Shown in pieces: positions 33,222 to 46,384 of a DNA stretch of 64,000 bases. Position 1 is the first letter of the stretch. The number at the start of each line of letters is the position of its first letter. Under the pieces are notes generated by a model. It saw only the letters and a list, made by a program, of their open reading frames with translations. It did not search any database and was not told the origin of the DNA. This DNA is from Xylona heveae TC161 (Eukaryota; Ascomycota; Xylonomycetes; Xylonales; Xylonaceae), in NCBI RefSeq assembly GCF_001619985.1, contig NW_017264201.1, positions 1 through 64,000 of the forward strand, in the 5' to 3' direction. The position numbers and the translations under genes were made by a program.

Positions 33222-34649
33222 ATGGCCAGCAGTGAAGGTCAACAAGCTGCAGCCATAGAAGCTATAAATCGGCTTGAGGGATATACATCGTCCACGCCAA
33301 ACGATAACACCCGTAGAATCCTTCAAGCATTTATACAACACCTCCCGCCGGACGGAAAAGCAAACATCGTTTCTCAAATCAGCAATTGTCGGAACGATAT
33401 AGAACTTGTGAGCCTGGCGAAGACTTTGGTCGAGAATCTTCTTATTCCATGTAAGTCAAGTCTTCCCTCTAGTTAACCTATCCTTTTAACACCGTCCTTT
33501 TTTCAACGCTGTCCAAAATTCGAGTATTCTTCATCTACCATCAACCCTTATTAACCGTTAGACACAGTAAAAGCCGCAATTATATTACAATCTATCCCTT
33601 TGGAACTTTCACCCTTGGATCGAGACGCAGGTCCAGAAAGAAAACCTTCCGAACTCGATGAACCAGACTCAAGTCTCCAAAACGACCTCTTGCAGCTCAA
33701 ACAAACATGCCTAGTACGAGATGGGTACAAGTGCGTCGTGACTGGGTATTTTGATCATACCTACGCCATGGACGAAGCGCCTCGGCATCTCAGCAATGCG
33801 GTCCCTACACAAGTGGCTCACATAATGCCGTTTGTATTAGGCCACGTACCAGAGGAGCTGGTACGCGACATCTTTCCTCTTTTCCTCTTTTCCTTTTTTC
33901 CTCTTTTCCTCTTTTCCTTTTTTCCTCTTTTCCTCTCTATCATTAGATCATACATCTATCAGTGCAACACATGACACATATATTGATTTCTCAATGGCAT
34001 AGAAGCTCGAGCGTGCAAAGCTATGGGAGGCACTGTATACATGCTTTCCACGTCTTGGAAGTATACTCGATCCAACAAAAATCAACCACCCTAGCAACGC
34101 CCTAACGTTGATTCCCGTTATTCGTGAACAATTCGGCGAATTTAATCTTGCCTTGGAAAGTACTGTATGCTTTTATTTCTTATGTTGTTTATGTCCCTTT
34201 TTATTTCTTTTTCTTTCCCTTTTTTTTTCTTCTCTTTTCCCTTTTCATTTATTTCTTTATTTTTTCTTCTTCTTTTTGTTTTCCCCTTCCCAGACGCCTG
34301 ATAAAACCAGACAATATGACAATTTACTAATCTTGTGTAGGAGCGGCCAAACGTCTACTACATCAAAACATACCCCCACTTCCCACAGCCTTACATTCGA
34401 CTATTCCTGCCTAGAAACCGACTTGTCACGCTCAGGACAGACACTGACATCCCTCAACCAAGCAAAGATCTCGTGGAAACGCACGCGGCGATTGCCCAAA
34501 TTCTGTCTGCCTCTGGCATGGGTGAGACCATTGATGATCTTCTTGCCAAGTTAGACGACATGACGACTCTGGCGCGGGATGGCACTAGTCGGATTGAAGA
34601 CCTTCTTGCTGTTCAGCTTGCAAAGAACATGGGACAAGTTGTGGGATAG
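33222..34649 (+). CDS. HNH-nuclease-domain fungal protein
   Basis: Four exons, 33222-33450, 33562-33860, 34003-34164 and 34341-34649, give 332 aa with agreeing phases. An N-terminal helical region of about 110 residues leads to CLVRDGYKCVVTGYFD, then TQVAHIMPFVLG, which fits the HNH_2 pattern common in Aspergillus proteins of unknown role: a Cys-containing start, a His-Ile pair and downstream His/Asn residues. Such fungal HNH_2 proteins are numerous, variable and have no assigned job. The introns at 33861-34002 and 34165-34340 are long for this window and full of T/C-rich repeats. A (CT)n tract follows just after the stop. Confidence 0.82.
33870..33935 (+). repeat. Pyrimidine repeat (ttttcctc) in an HNH-gene intron
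   Basis: About eight imperfect copies of a ttttcctc-like unit lie within the second intron of the HNH gene. A second T/C-rich run fills the next intron (34175-34290). They look like simple slippage tracts near splice acceptors. Confidence 0.7.
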
Positions 34650-34670
34650 GCTTTGATGTCTGACTCTGGA

Positions 34671-34672
<2 letters not shown>

Positions 34673-34708
<36 letters not shown>
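34673..34708 (+). repeat. (CT)n microsatellite
   Basis: About 17 CT units in a row, roughly 25 bp beyond the HNH-gene stop codon, so probably in its 3' untranslated region. Confidence 0.9.
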
Positions 34709-34709
<1 letters not shown>

Positions 34710-36430
34710 CGCTATACTGGTTTCGCTCTTCCCCATTTTTTTTATCACTGAATGCTGTTTTTCTTATTCTCCTTATTTTTCTTCATGTTTTTCATATGTA
34801 TTTATTTTACTACCATCACGATTCACGAAATTAAGAATTCATTAAAATTCACAACTCAAATACATCCTTCTTTGAAGACTACTTGGTACTTCCCTCTGGA
34901 GCCTGTAGATAAAACCAAGTGTCTAATTACTTCCAGAAGTCAGGACACGTACAAAAAGGAGAAATAGATAAAACGACAAACATTATAAAATGACAGAAGC
35001 TGGTTAGAACTCTCGGCTGTTCGGGCCTGTGTTGGTTTACCATCATGTATCCAGGTATCATCAGGAGCATGCTGCAGGATATAGATAAAAAGAATAAAAC
35101 AAAATTATATATTAAAGGAAACTGAAAAGGAAAAAGGAAAAAGAAAGGCATAAGGTATATAACATTATAGCTAGAATAGAAAAGTAAATGTAACAATACT
35201 GATAAACAAAATAAATAATACAACGCTATTAGAAAAGAGAGATAGTAAAAAGAGGAGCTAAAGGGAAAGAAAGAGAAAAGAAAGGTCTGAAAGGATAAAG
35301 ATAAAAAAATACAAAAAATGTTTCAATTTCGTGTAGAAAAGCTAGTCGAGACTAGCTGTACAACAACCATCTTTACTATAGTCTACAGAGTAGTTGAATC
35401 TGCAGTCACAGACTCAGACTTACAGACCTCGGGACCTTGGGTAGCGAGACAGAACTTGAAGTCCTGAAATAAATCTAGAAGGGTAGACAGTAGACGATAA
35501 TGGGATAGAGTCTGTAGGTTGACAGAGTCTACACACGTACAACATAGAAATACACAAGTACATATATACATAGAATCACCTTACATGTAAATTAAAACCC
35601 TAAGTCATCTCGACACTTCGACACTTCGATACTCGATACTCGATACTCAAATGTAAATTCATGGTATGATAGTATGATAAAGTTTAAACTGATAATATTC
35701 CATACACATACAGAATACAGTATACAGCATACTCATACGCATACTCATACGCATACTCATACTGTACAGCAAAGACGAAGCAAAATAAAGGACAAATACA
35801 TATAAATATTCGACACGACACAATGTAGAACGTCCACCACAGGACGAATACTGGGATGATGGGTTCAAGAAAAAAATACCTCCCGGGTTCTCCGTGGGAA
35901 TGCAAGATGCATAATGTATTCTTGGTAGTAAAATAGTATAGAGTAGAATATAATAGAACAGAATCGAAGTGAAGTGAATGAGATGTGGAACACTAGAAGA
36001 AAATGAGAATATGAAGAGAAAAGGAAAAAAAAAACGAAAGAAATGAGATGAAGAAGAAGGACAAAAGAAAAGAGGAAGATGAAGATAAAAGAAGAAAAAA
36101 CGAAAGAAATGAGGTGATGAAAGAAGAAACGCCAATGCCCTAACCTCGAGTCTTCAGTGGCGGGTAAGAAAGAGACCACAAAATGATAGGTTTAGATGAG
36201 CAGACTGCACGCGGTTTTTTGTATTCGGCCAAGTCGGTATTTGGTGAAGGAGAGGTGATGGTGATGAAAGAGATTGGGGGAAAAAAGGTGGTAGGGAAAA
36301 TAAAACAGGACATTGTGGTTGGCGAGTCATAGTACAAGAGACACCCAGTCATTAAACTCATTGTACAAGGGTAGACCGTAGGTAGATAAATGGAAAAAGA
36401 AGAGGTCACGGTAGAAGGACAAGGTCACCG
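34709..36430. other. Intergenic region with simple repeats
   Basis: A 1.7-kb low-complexity interval between the HNH gene and the 3' end of the striatin gene. It includes AT-rich (34750-35350) and purine-rich (35980-36130) parts. It also has two short tandem arrays: cgacacttcga/tactcgatactc at about 35608-35648, and catactcatacg three times at about 35728-35762. No open frame is convincing. Confidence 0.6.
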
Positions 36431-39297
36431 TCACCTTCCAAAAACCTTGACGACGCCATCACCTCCGCCGCTGACGACCCATCGGCCATCTTGACTCCAG
36501 ACGACAGCGCAGACACCTTCTCCGCGCATTTGGCGATGACTTGTGATTTCTTGCGTGCAACTCCGCTTTTCGAGGTTCCAGAATCGAAGGCTTGCGTCGT
36601 GACCGGCCGACACGAGCTCTCGTCCGTCGGGTGACAAGGACACAGAGGAGATGGCTGCGGGGTGGGCGAGCATGGTATATGTGCATTGGCCTGGAGAGAG
36701 AATGCTCTTAGTAAAAAATCCCGCAGAAGAGAAGAAGACAGAATGAATTTTGCAAGGAGTGAATCGGACTTACCGCTGTTGGCGTCAAAGAATCGAATAA
36801 ACCGATCCTCATGCCCGCTTATGACAACCCCTTCGACTCCTCCACTCGAGCCCGTTGCGCCATGTACTACATTCTCCTCTTCCGATATGCCGCGGCCAGA
36901 ATCTGGGCTCATCCCACTGTCTAGCCCAATCGTCGTTGCGACTACCGCATTCACGCCCGTCTTTGGTGTGCCGTCGTACGTCTCCAAGCTGGCCATGCCA
37001 ATGATTTCTTCTCCCGTCCGTGTGTCAAAGACGAGAACAGACGCATCCGTGTAGGACACGACAAATGTCTCTCCCAGCATCGACAAGGGACTTATACACG
37101 TGGGAGATGCCGCGTCAGCCCTGGCAATGCTATGCACCAGTGTGTAATGGAAAGGTGTCGAGGTTGCGATACTTGGCTGCGGCGATGACGGGAAGTTGGA
37201 CCCGGACGAGACCGAGTGACGCCGGCTGCCACCAACGCCTCGTCGTGAACTAGTCATTGGAGAGCTTAGCTGCGGTGGCGCACTGACTGCCCAAATCTTA
37301 ATGCTGCCATCAGCGGAACCAGATGCTAGTAATATTCGATCCGGGCCTCCAAAGTTGCCGCAGTCCGTTCCAAATACAGATCCACACGTCGCGGGCAACA
37401 CGCACACTGCCCAGACAGCATCCGTATGTCCGTCCAGTGTCGCCTTGGGATCAACTCGACCGCGTTCCCAGACCCTCACCGTAGCGTCCTGCCCTCCCGA
37501 GAAGATCCACCCATCGCCTGGTGCTCTTCCGCCACTTGCAAAGTTTGACGACGCCGGGCACGCCGCCAAACACGTCACAGCACCTTCATGACCCCGGTGG
37601 GTGAAGTAGCTCTGGATGTCAAGATCACTGCCAGCCGTGCCACTATGGGTGCCAAAACTACCGTAGCTAGCTGGGACGATCCATCGCTTGATGACGCCGT
37701 CGTCTCCGGTTGTACATATTTCCGGTTCAGAGGGACTGCCGCCGCCAGTAAAGACAACGGATCGAACAACGTCGAGATGACCGCGCATGGCAAAGCGCAC
37801 CTTGAACGATCCAGAGTCAGGCCGTGCTCCTTGAATGGATGACAAGTCTCGCAATTCGTGGGATCCATCACTAGGTCTCCGCTGGGCAAATGTATTCGAG
37901 CTGGAACGTCTCCTGTGGGAGCCTGGTCCGGTCCGAGGCGGCGATTTGGCTTGAACGGGATCTGCGCTAGGGAACACGTCCTTGTCCGGGCGGTGTTTTG
38001 ACTGAACATCATTCGGAGGCGGCGACGGCGCGGTGACGGTCGTAGTCGGCTCGTCAAAGTTCCAACCATCTGTATCCGGATTTGCAGACGTGTCAACGGG
38101 AGTCGATTCATCATGCTGCGGCTGCTGCTGCTGCCTCTCGGGTATCGGTCTGCCGTAATTGTCGTACGAGTGGTTTATCTTTTTCACGTGCTCTTCAGGA
38201 GGGAAAGGTATGGATGATTGGTCCTGGGAATGGCCGCCGGCAGCATCAAGCGAGGGTCCTTGGGGCAATGGTTGTTGATCTGAAAGGTTGCGTACATAGT
38301 ACGAATCTCCTTGGCCAGCTGAACGGGAGAAATTTGAGGAGTCTGTGACAGAAGGGACGGGCGGCGGGCGGTGATTGGGAACTTGGGACGGCGGTGCCAT
38401 GCCCAGACCAGCCCGTTGATTCTGAGCTTTAGTGTGCGCTAGATAGACGTCTTCAAGAGTAGGCTGAGAGGGCTGTTGGGAAGTGAAGGGCTGGCTGCCC
38501 AAGAGGTCCTCCTGGGTCAGATGCTGAGGTGGCGGGTGCGAAGACGGAGTGAGAAGATAAGTGACCTCCTGGACGCATTTGTCCAGATAGCCTCTCGACT
38601 TGTCTCGCTGCGCATCCTGGCGCAGCTGCGAATGGGCCAGCCCATCGTCCTCGACCTCTAGGAAGGAATTATGGTGCTTCGGTGGTCCTGCTAATCGGTT
38701 TTATTGTAAGTATAGAGTACGCCTTGAAATTGACAATGAATGCAGGCAATCGTATTTCTTACCATCCAGTCTAGCAGCACCAGCTGCATTGACGCCCTTC
38801 TGGGCCGCCGAATCCTGCCCAGCAGATGCTAGTTTGGCCGCCCGCTCGCGTTCCTTTTTCAATGCCTGCTCAAGCAGCTGCAGGTGCTTGCGGAGAGAAT
38901 CCTGCATCTTCTTGCTCGAGCGGTTATCGCCCTCCATCTTGGCAATTCGAGCTTTCATTTCAGCGCGTTCAATTTCCCAGGCATTGCGGTCTCGCTCGTG
39001 TCGGTGCCATTCTGTTTGTAGAAATCGCATTACACCTGCAAATATCACATTTTCAATTAGCCATCTTCGAAACAGCCACGCTGCAGGAAGCCGGGCGGAA
39101 GAGACGGATGAGGTCCAAGGGGGTGGCCCTCAATTCCAACATGTTCATCTACCGTTTCTAAGCCAATGCTTTTAGAAGCGCGTACCTTGGAGAGTATATT
39201 CAGTGCCCTGCGGCTGGGCGACGCCACTGTGACTGCCATCTCCTCCAGCTCCAGCGACACCGCCGCCAGCCGTGACAGCAGGTGACTGCCAGGCCAT
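36431..39297 (-). CDS. strA: Striatin (STRIPAK scaffold, Pro11/StrA/HAM-3 type)
   Basis: Four exons, 39297-39186, 39035-38763, 38690-36774 and 36690-36431, give 853 aa in phase. The start opens [13 protein letters not shown]. The N-terminal striatin domain is clear: [19 protein letters not shown], then a long coiled coil (to about residue 110) used for dimerisation and PP2A binding. A Pro/Ser/Gln-rich linker of about 250 residues follows. The C-terminal half is a WD40 propeller with GHxxxV and W/F-D ends (such as [16 protein letters not shown] and ATVRVWERG). Striatin scaffolds the STRIPAK complex, which controls hyphal fusion and sexual development at the nuclear envelope and ER. The last WD repeat lies in its own exon. 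Orthologues are single-copy in filamentous ascomycetes. Confidence 0.93.
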
Positions 39298-40144
39298 AGA
39301 CACCCTCTTAGCCCCTGCTTCGAAACGAATTAAGTCGTAGCCTTAGCGGACGACAAGGACGCAAATGAGAAATGAATCGGTTCTCGCGTTGCTTGCTGTC
39401 GCGGTAATAGGCGTTGGCAGAATAGATTAAAGCTCCGAGCCCTGGAAGCAGAGAGTCGCGTACGCCGGCGGACGAGTCTCGAGACAAGTGTCGGAGGTGG
39501 ATGACGACGAGAGGTGCAAGACAAGAGGCTAAACAAAACCCCAAGAACTCAAGGTAAACGTGACAGGCGGTCACAGACAGTACAATGGAGCAAAAGGGGG
39601 ATCACCACAAGCAGCCAAGAAGCTGGGGTTGATTTTGGTGGATCGCCTCTGTATATTGACGAAGAAGCTCTTGGGCAACGTCTGGAGGATTCGTCTCCAT
39701 ACACAGAATTAGGTGCGTGGATGTCTGTCTCTCTCTCTGGCTTTCTCATCTGTCTCTCTCTCTCCGCTGATCAGCTTCATCTCCTTCTCCTTCTTCTTCC
39801 GCACAACACGCGAGGACTTCCCAGCCGATGTCACTTATCCTCTTTTGGCTCAGGGTCCGCGCTTATCAAGTCGATATACCTATGGATATATCTGAGATAC
39901 AGCTTTATCATACAGAAAGTAAGCACAAAACTTTGTACAGGTACCTTGAAAGATCTATCAACGCGGGTAGCGAACATGGCCAACACCAACCAGTCTGTTG
40001 CGGGCAGTCGCTGCACCTGCATATAAACACCCAAAGACACATCTCATTTACCAATGCCGATATATAGTCGGTATAACTTAATCTCATTCTTAGTTCTTCA
40101 TTATTTTATATCTATATCGTAATTGTCATAAAGTCGTCTCAAGA
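39298..40144. other. Striatin upstream region
   Basis: An 0.85-kb interval between the striatin start and the stop of the next minus-strand gene. A plus-strand open frame of 170 codons (39514-40026) has a CT-rich, low-complexity translation and I do not accept it as a gene. It probably holds the striatin promoter and the Rad14 3' UTR. Confidence 0.5.
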
Positions 40145-41480
40145 TTAAAATTCCAATTCCTCAACTTCCATGCCACACTCAATGCACGTTTTGACACCTA
40201 TCCCGGTCGTCGGGTTCTCCACCGTTCGACCCCATTCATGTTTATGCTTTGCCCCATTTCCTATCTCATCTCCAAACGTGCCTCCTCCGCCTCCAGCCTG
40301 ACGGCTCCTTCTATATGCTTCCACGCGAGTCTTCTTCTTTAGTTCTTGAAGCTTCGACCGGAACTTGTCTTCTTTCCGGCGCTTCTTGTCTGATTCTCGC
40401 TTCTCAAACTCAGCGTCCAGCGCTCCAGGAGAACCCCATTTCTTGTCTGAAAAGGCATATTCTTCTACTTGATAGCGGAGATAGAGCATCATATTGTTCC
40501 ATGTTGACTTGTGCGGGTTCGGTCGTTCGAGATGTGGCAATAGTTCTTCATCCTTGAGCTCAGCTGTAGCCAGAGTCAACATTAGCACCGTGATCTCTCA
40601 AGAAACCTGACGTCTCTCCAATACTTCCATTTGACCAACGAAGTTTCAATGGTAGGGCACAAAGGGGAGAGCTTACGATCAGTCAATAAATAATCCTCCT
40701 TCGCCTCCGTTTTCGTCAACAGGGAGTATTTCTCTGGAAATTTCTCTTTGCACGTACTGCAAACAGCGCAGCCAAAGCACTCTTCCCATTTCCAGTCAAT
40801 CTCCATGCTCCCACACTCCCTACACATCTTAGACTCCTCCCTTTTCAAAACACTGAGCCCAGGCTCATACGGTCCGGCTTTTTGATCCCGCAGGCTCTTA
40901 ATTAATTGATGACGTTCCCATTCTTTTAGAGTCATATGCGCTGGTTTCTCCTCCGAGTCTGGCGCATACAGTGCCTTGTTATGCGGATCATCCTCGGCCG
41001 TCAAGAACCCACCCTTTGTATCGGTCATTTTGCTAAAGTCGTATTCGACATACTGTAGAAACTTTCGCGCTGGCTGAATGTCGTCCCGTTTCGGCCGCAT
41101 GTAGCCATCGCCACTTGCGCCTGGCGTGCGGTCCCGTTGCCCATGCGCTGCATCGCGAAGATTTGACGGAACATTAGATGTGCTTATCGAACCATAAGGT
41201 TGTTTCTGGCCGGCAATGAAGCCGCTGGGTGTCCGGTTCAGATTTTGCGCGGTTCCTGTTCGGCGAGCTTCAGCCTCACGTTGTTCGCGCAGCGCCTTTG
41301 CTTTTAACCGGCTTTCTTCCTGAAAGGAAAGCTACGTCAGTAAGGTCTGATGATAAATATGAAGCAGTCAGCACGTACGATTTTGCGGATCTGGTCTGGC
41401 GTAAGGGGAGCTCTGGGAGGATTCGCCGTCGAAGTCGAGGCCTCGGCCCGCGGTGGCGTCGAAGGACGTTCGGCGCTCAT
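40145..41480 (-). CDS. rad14: DNA repair protein Rad14 (XPA)
   Basis: Three exons, 41480-41379, 41319-40677 and 40563-40145, give 387 aa with agreeing phases. The start opens MSAERPSTPPRAEAS. The core carries the XPA zinc finger CRECGSMEIDWKWEE followed by CFGCAVCSTC, and the conserved YLLTDPELKDEELLPHLERP (the exon 2-3 junction restores this segment exactly, which supports the model) and STWNNMMLYLRYQVEE. XPA/Rad14 verifies damage during nucleotide excision repair in the nucleus, together with TFIIH and RPA. The C-terminus ends with a CIECGMEVEELEF tail, usual for fungal members. Confidence 0.94.
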
Positions 41481-41928
41481 GATGCCCTTCGGGAGCGATA
41501 TGAAAATGGGCGTCCACTAGAGTCGTGCGCAGAGAATCTATCAGGATAAGAAAACTTCTTTTTTATTCATTCCTGAAAGTGTATGAAGGTCTGCGACTGA
41601 GATCCGTTGCCATAACTGGTATGACGCATCGATTCGGTACGAACCGAGGCTGTCGCCTGCCATCCAGCGCTTGCATTCGCTTTTGTTCAGTTTTGCTCCC
41701 ACGGATACGCTACAGATACGAGTGATACCCATTGGTCGCGAGCCAATATATTTGAAATGAATTTGATTATTTTATCTTTACATTATGCTACAGTTGAGCT
41801 CTTAATGCTGAGGGAAAAAAGCAATCCAGTCCAGTAAGACCTCGTCTATGTAAACTATCCGCCCATAACTAGGGAATTCTTTTATCCATTCTGCCAAAGA
41901 CATCGGAAACCCTTGTCTAAGCACATTC
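41481..41928. other. Intergenic region, Rad14 promoter side
   Basis: A 0.45-kb interval. I see no gene. It must contain the Rad14 promoter and the Pho88 3' end. Confidence 0.5.
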
Positions 41929-42776
41929 TTACTCCTCCTTGGCGCCACCTCGGTAATTCTTCTGGGCCTCCTCAAGGCTCTTCTTGTCGGTGGTAGGGCC
42001 CTGGCCGCCAGCAAGAGCACCCATGAGACCGCCACCAGCCTTCCAGGGACGCTTGAGGTCACCAGCAGCGGGCTGGCCAAAGATGTGGATCTTGACGAGG
42101 TTGGACTCGAAAGCGCTCTTCAGAGGGAGAATGGACTGGATGAGGAGCGGGTTGGTGTACTTGAAGTAGAAGTGCATGACAGCCATCATGCCAACGCCCA
42201 TGAGCTGACCCTTGAAGAGGCTGCGGAGCTGCTGAAGATCGTAACCCTTGAAGGTGGTCGACACAGGCTTGGCCGACTCGCCCGACCCCGGGGCAGCGGG
42301 CTCAACGTACTCGAGCGTAGTCAGATCTGTCAAAATGTCAGGTTGTTTTGTCACAATGTAGCAGACGGGCTAAAGAGTTCTGAACTCAAACTCCGGAGCA
42401 GAAAAAGGTGATTTCCGCCCGCAGAGTAGGAGCGGAGACCTGCAGACACATACCATTCTTCTTATTGATCACGCTCTGGACGTACAAGTAAAGTCCCGCA
42501 ATGATGAGGTTGGAAATAAGGTAGAGAGCACGGACACTCAAGAGGATAGTAGGGTCATTGAAGTCGATCTTCTTCGACACCTGCATAACAAACAGGACGA
42601 CGACAATGTTGGTGCTATATCGCACAGTCAGTTATTGTTACTCCAGTTTACTTCGATGCCGTCCCTTGATCTGCGACAATCGCACGCAAAGTCGGAGAGT
42701 ATCATGGAATTGAGCGCTTCCTCGAGCGGTCGCATGCCACATGGGAAATCACTCACATTTGCGGGCTGACGGCCAT
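41929..42776 (-). CDS. pho88: Pho88/Snd3 family ER membrane protein
   Basis: Three exons, 42776-42757 (only 20 nt), 42614-42454 and 42326-41929, give 192 aa with agreeing phases. It begins MAVSPQITNIVVVLF, the expected Pho88 start, and has a first membrane segment followed by QVSKKIDFNDPTILL, a second hydrophobic segment and the VEPAAP region. The C-terminal half has MAVMHFYFKYTNPLLIQ and the basic GDLKRPWKAGGG tail. The family was first linked to phosphate uptake and is now known as Snd3, a part of the SRP-independent targeting route to the ER. High expression and very short first exons are common for this gene. Confidence 0.93.
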
Positions 42777-43609
42777 TTTGACAGTTCCAAGGAATATCCC
42801 GAGACAAGAGGAATGAACTGATCTCTTAGAGCAACCAACTGACGAACAAGTGTTGCGTCAGTAAAGGAACGGTTGGAATGAAATTAGAGAGATGAGATGA
42901 ATTGATGAAAGAGACAAACGGGGAAATGTGGCATCCGGAAGGCGACGGTGGTAGATTGGATGGCGAGCGAGCGACGGAGGGAGAGTCTGGCCGGCCGGAC
43001 GCCGACCCGCCGAGCGACTAAAAGTCAAGCAAATGGAAGCTCAACGAACAATCAGAACAGAACATGGATCCATCGAACCGCCTTAGCGCACTGCACTGAT
43101 AGGTGTCCATCTCACTCCCGCTGAGGCAACCCGCTTCTTATTTATCAAGACGACTTCATATCACGGATTTTTCTTGTATTATTTGCTTGTCCAGGTTAAC
43201 AATGTCACTGATATGATCCTTGCGCAAAAAAAACCTGTCCTCCCTGAGTTCACATCTCAATTTTATTATTTTTCTGTATTCTCTTTTAATTCAGGTATAA
43301 AATATCAAATTTAGAGAACATTCTTTGAGTACACTACTATATTCTCCCAAACGACACTCCCACATCTACCTTCAACACCGGACATGCAGATAGACACTTT
43401 CCATTAGTACCAGCTCCCCTTTGTCTTCCCGAAGTATAGAGTACCTGCCGCCCACCATCATACAGATTGTACAATTCAATTATACTCTCAAAATGATTTC
43501 GAAACGCGCGAAAGCACCATATAAACACAATTGAAGAAAATTCACAAGTCAAGTCACCTGTCGAGCTCTTTATTTTTGAAACAACAAGCCATTGCTTTCT
43601 TAAGTTCCC
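42777..43609. other. Pho88 promoter and laccase 3' side
   Basis: A 0.83-kb interval. A minus-strand open frame at 43337-43552 has no features. Nothing else is seen. Confidence 0.5.
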
Positions 43610-46384
43610 GCGTCAATTTGGTCGACCACCGTCGTAGAAGTAAAGTCCGCCCAGTCCCTGCAGGTCTGGCTAAAGGTTGAGGGGATATTCATCTTCCGAA
43701 TGTCGGACGGTCGAAGCTAAGGCAACGGTCAGAGCAGACATTCCTCAAAGGTTGTTGGTCATAAAATTGCGTACCATTATGTTTGCATAGAGACCACCCG
43801 CTAGGTGCCAAGCGATATGACAATGCTAAAATACCAAATGGAATTAGCTGGCTGAAATTTTTCAACTGTTTGCCCAAACGGCGAAACTTACGAATGGCCA
43901 AACTCCAGGGTTGTTGTTATCAATTTGAACGACCATGTATCCGTTCGGTCGCACAATCTGCACGTCGCGTCGCTGCGGATTATTAGGATTCACTATTGTC
44001 CCGTCCCAGGCTCCATCTCCTTCGGCCAGAATGTACATGTTGTGGCCATGAATATGCATTGGGTGCCAAAACGGGGTCTTGTTATTGACAACAAATCGAA
44101 TAGTCTGATTTGTGCCCAAATTGTACACGTTCCACTCCTGCTCTGCTTGTCAGTTGAACATGCTCAGACAGATATAGTGGCGCAAGGAACACACTCACAG
44201 GATCATATGGATATGAAGTATTTCCGGATTTCGCGAGAAGCAATATAGGGTCGCTAGAAACAGTCAGATACTGCTTCGAAGCGCCAGAAAGGGTCTAAAT
44301 ACTTGAAATTCCCACGGAAGGAGACCTGGTTCATTGTCCAAAGGCTATGCCCTGTACTGTTTACTTCGAGTCCCATGTCGAAGACTTGCGTGACGGCTGG
44401 ATTTGGGGCTGGGGTAATAGGAAAAATTGGCACCGTTTGAGCAAGGGGATCCTGCACATTACACACGAATCAGCACCCGTCCGTATTCACAGACATGAAG
44501 AGTTGAGGATGAAATTGTTAAGATATCAAACTTACATTCCCGCAATATGTTGAATTGGGCTGCCACGCAGTGGATTGGGGCCTTGTGTTGGTGTTGGCCT
44601 TGGGATAATAGATTGCGGCCAGGGCATCTGGCTGGTTTGTGGGTGTGCATGTCAAATTCGATCGCATGAAGACGGAGGTTGTGTCGTTTCCTGTTGCTGT
44701 CACCAAAACGTCGGTGCGCTGGCCAATCTGCAAATTGCCGTTAGACCATCAGACCACTCAGCCATCTTCAGTAATAAAGGCTCCTTACACCAAGGGTCAC
44801 AATTTTTGTAGTGTATGGCTGCACCGGTACAAAATCATTGGCCACGACAGTCATGACATGGTTGTCAATGCTAAATTGTTGTGTTCCATCTGCGCCAGCA
44901 TTGATCAAGCGTAACAAGTGAGTCTTGCCGGTTTGGAACTGGTTTTTCGTCAGCAGTATGTTCAAACAGTAGGGCACATGACACTTGCATTAAATTTTGA
45001 TAGACCTGCATTGTTCGTGCCTACAATACAATTAGCTAAGCGCAGTCCCTGTCTTGTTGCATACATACAAGGCGTTCCATCCGTCACAGTGGAGCAATTG
45101 AAATCCATTTTTCCATTGATCAAGTTATTGTCGGAGAAAACGACGGGACTTGACTGCGTTCATGTTAACCCCATCTTCACGTTTAATCTGGTAAAAGTAC
45201 TCACTTCGTTTCCCATAACTTGTTTGACAAGGTCAAAATAGCTACTGCTGTGTTAGATTTGCCACTAATGACCGAAATGAAATATTCTTTTGGAATGAGA
45301 TACTCACTCCCTATGGTCTGGCGGAAGTTAGTTTCATCATCTCTCAGCGACTATTTGACGTCAGGTACTCACAGTAATCACTAAGGAACACCGGTCCAAC
45401 GTCGACATCGTACTTGAATATTTTTGGGCCGTGGATGATCATAGCTGGTACCGTAAGCAGCCTGAAATATCCCAACTGATCTGACAGCACTCACGCCCAA
45501 GCAAGCCGCCCGCATATTGAGCGCTGTAATGCGCATGGTACCAGGATGTCCCGTAAAGATCAGCTTTGAAGGTGTATGTAAAGGACTTTCCTGGTGGTAT
45601 TGGGCATTGGTGTACCGATGGTACACCGTCGTACCATGGAGTTTGAGTTTGAAGCAATCTTTCGTCTAAAGTCAGCTTCCGAAGGGATGGCTATACTGAT
45701 CACTCTTACCCGTGCCTGAAAAAGCTGCATATTAGCGGGATAACAAAGCTCATCTGGATTTCAACACGTACCAATGAATAGATGTCCCTTCCTCCGGGCC
45801 AGCGATATTGTTGTTGACTGTCACGCTTATCATATCCCCCCAGTTTGCTTCAATTGTAGGCTAGTTCAAAAAGTAAGTTATGGTTCGGATCTCATTGAGC
45901 TCATCTTCATACTCCGGGAAATTGACCGTTGATCAGGATGACATTCTTCTGGTATCCATCTGGGGCAATCTGGCCACGCTGAATGTTAAAATTGTAGTAC
46001 CGTGTTACTCCTTGTATTTCGTCAGCTTCATTGAAGAATGAGTTTATCAAAATATCCTACCAGTATTTGGCGACTGCGTATACGGGTTGGAATTTGTAGC
46101 GGTCTTTGTGCCCCAAGGAAATCCGGCCGGCAATGGCTGGGGCATTTGGTAAGTGAAGGGTCATAAAGCATACAGAAAAGGTTGACTGCATACGTTACTG
46201 GTGAGGAACTCCGGCAATTTAGGAGCTTGCAAGGTTCCGAGCAGCGAAGCTCCTAAAGCTAATTGTCAGTCTTTGATGTACCGGGAAATGAAAGAATTTT
46301 CGAACCATTGGTCGCGGTCTGCGATAACGCAGCTATCAAGTTCAGGCTGCTAACAATGAACTTTGCGAGTGTTGATGCCGACAT
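43610..46384 (-). CDS. Secreted laccase/multicopper oxidase, about 16 exons
   Basis: The first exon opens [20 protein letters not shown], a signal peptide, and the last ends VDQIDAGT at 43610. About 16 short exons with small introns can be followed on the minus strand. The copper-binding motifs appear in order: HWHGLLQ (across an exon junction), [23 protein letters not shown] and [12 protein letters not shown]. The Leu after the last GG is the likely axial residue of the type-1 site, typical of higher-potential fungal laccases. Cupredoxin domains 1 and 3 are both complete. Laccases oxidise phenolics with O2 and take part in pigment formation, lignin or plant phenol breakdown. Many intermediate exon borders are not fixed to the base here. 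Confidence 0.9.

Noticed and set aside
39514-40026. Plus-strand open frame of 170 codons upstream of striatin
   Set aside because: Translation is dominated by CT-repeat products (Ser/Leu runs) and has no recognisable part.
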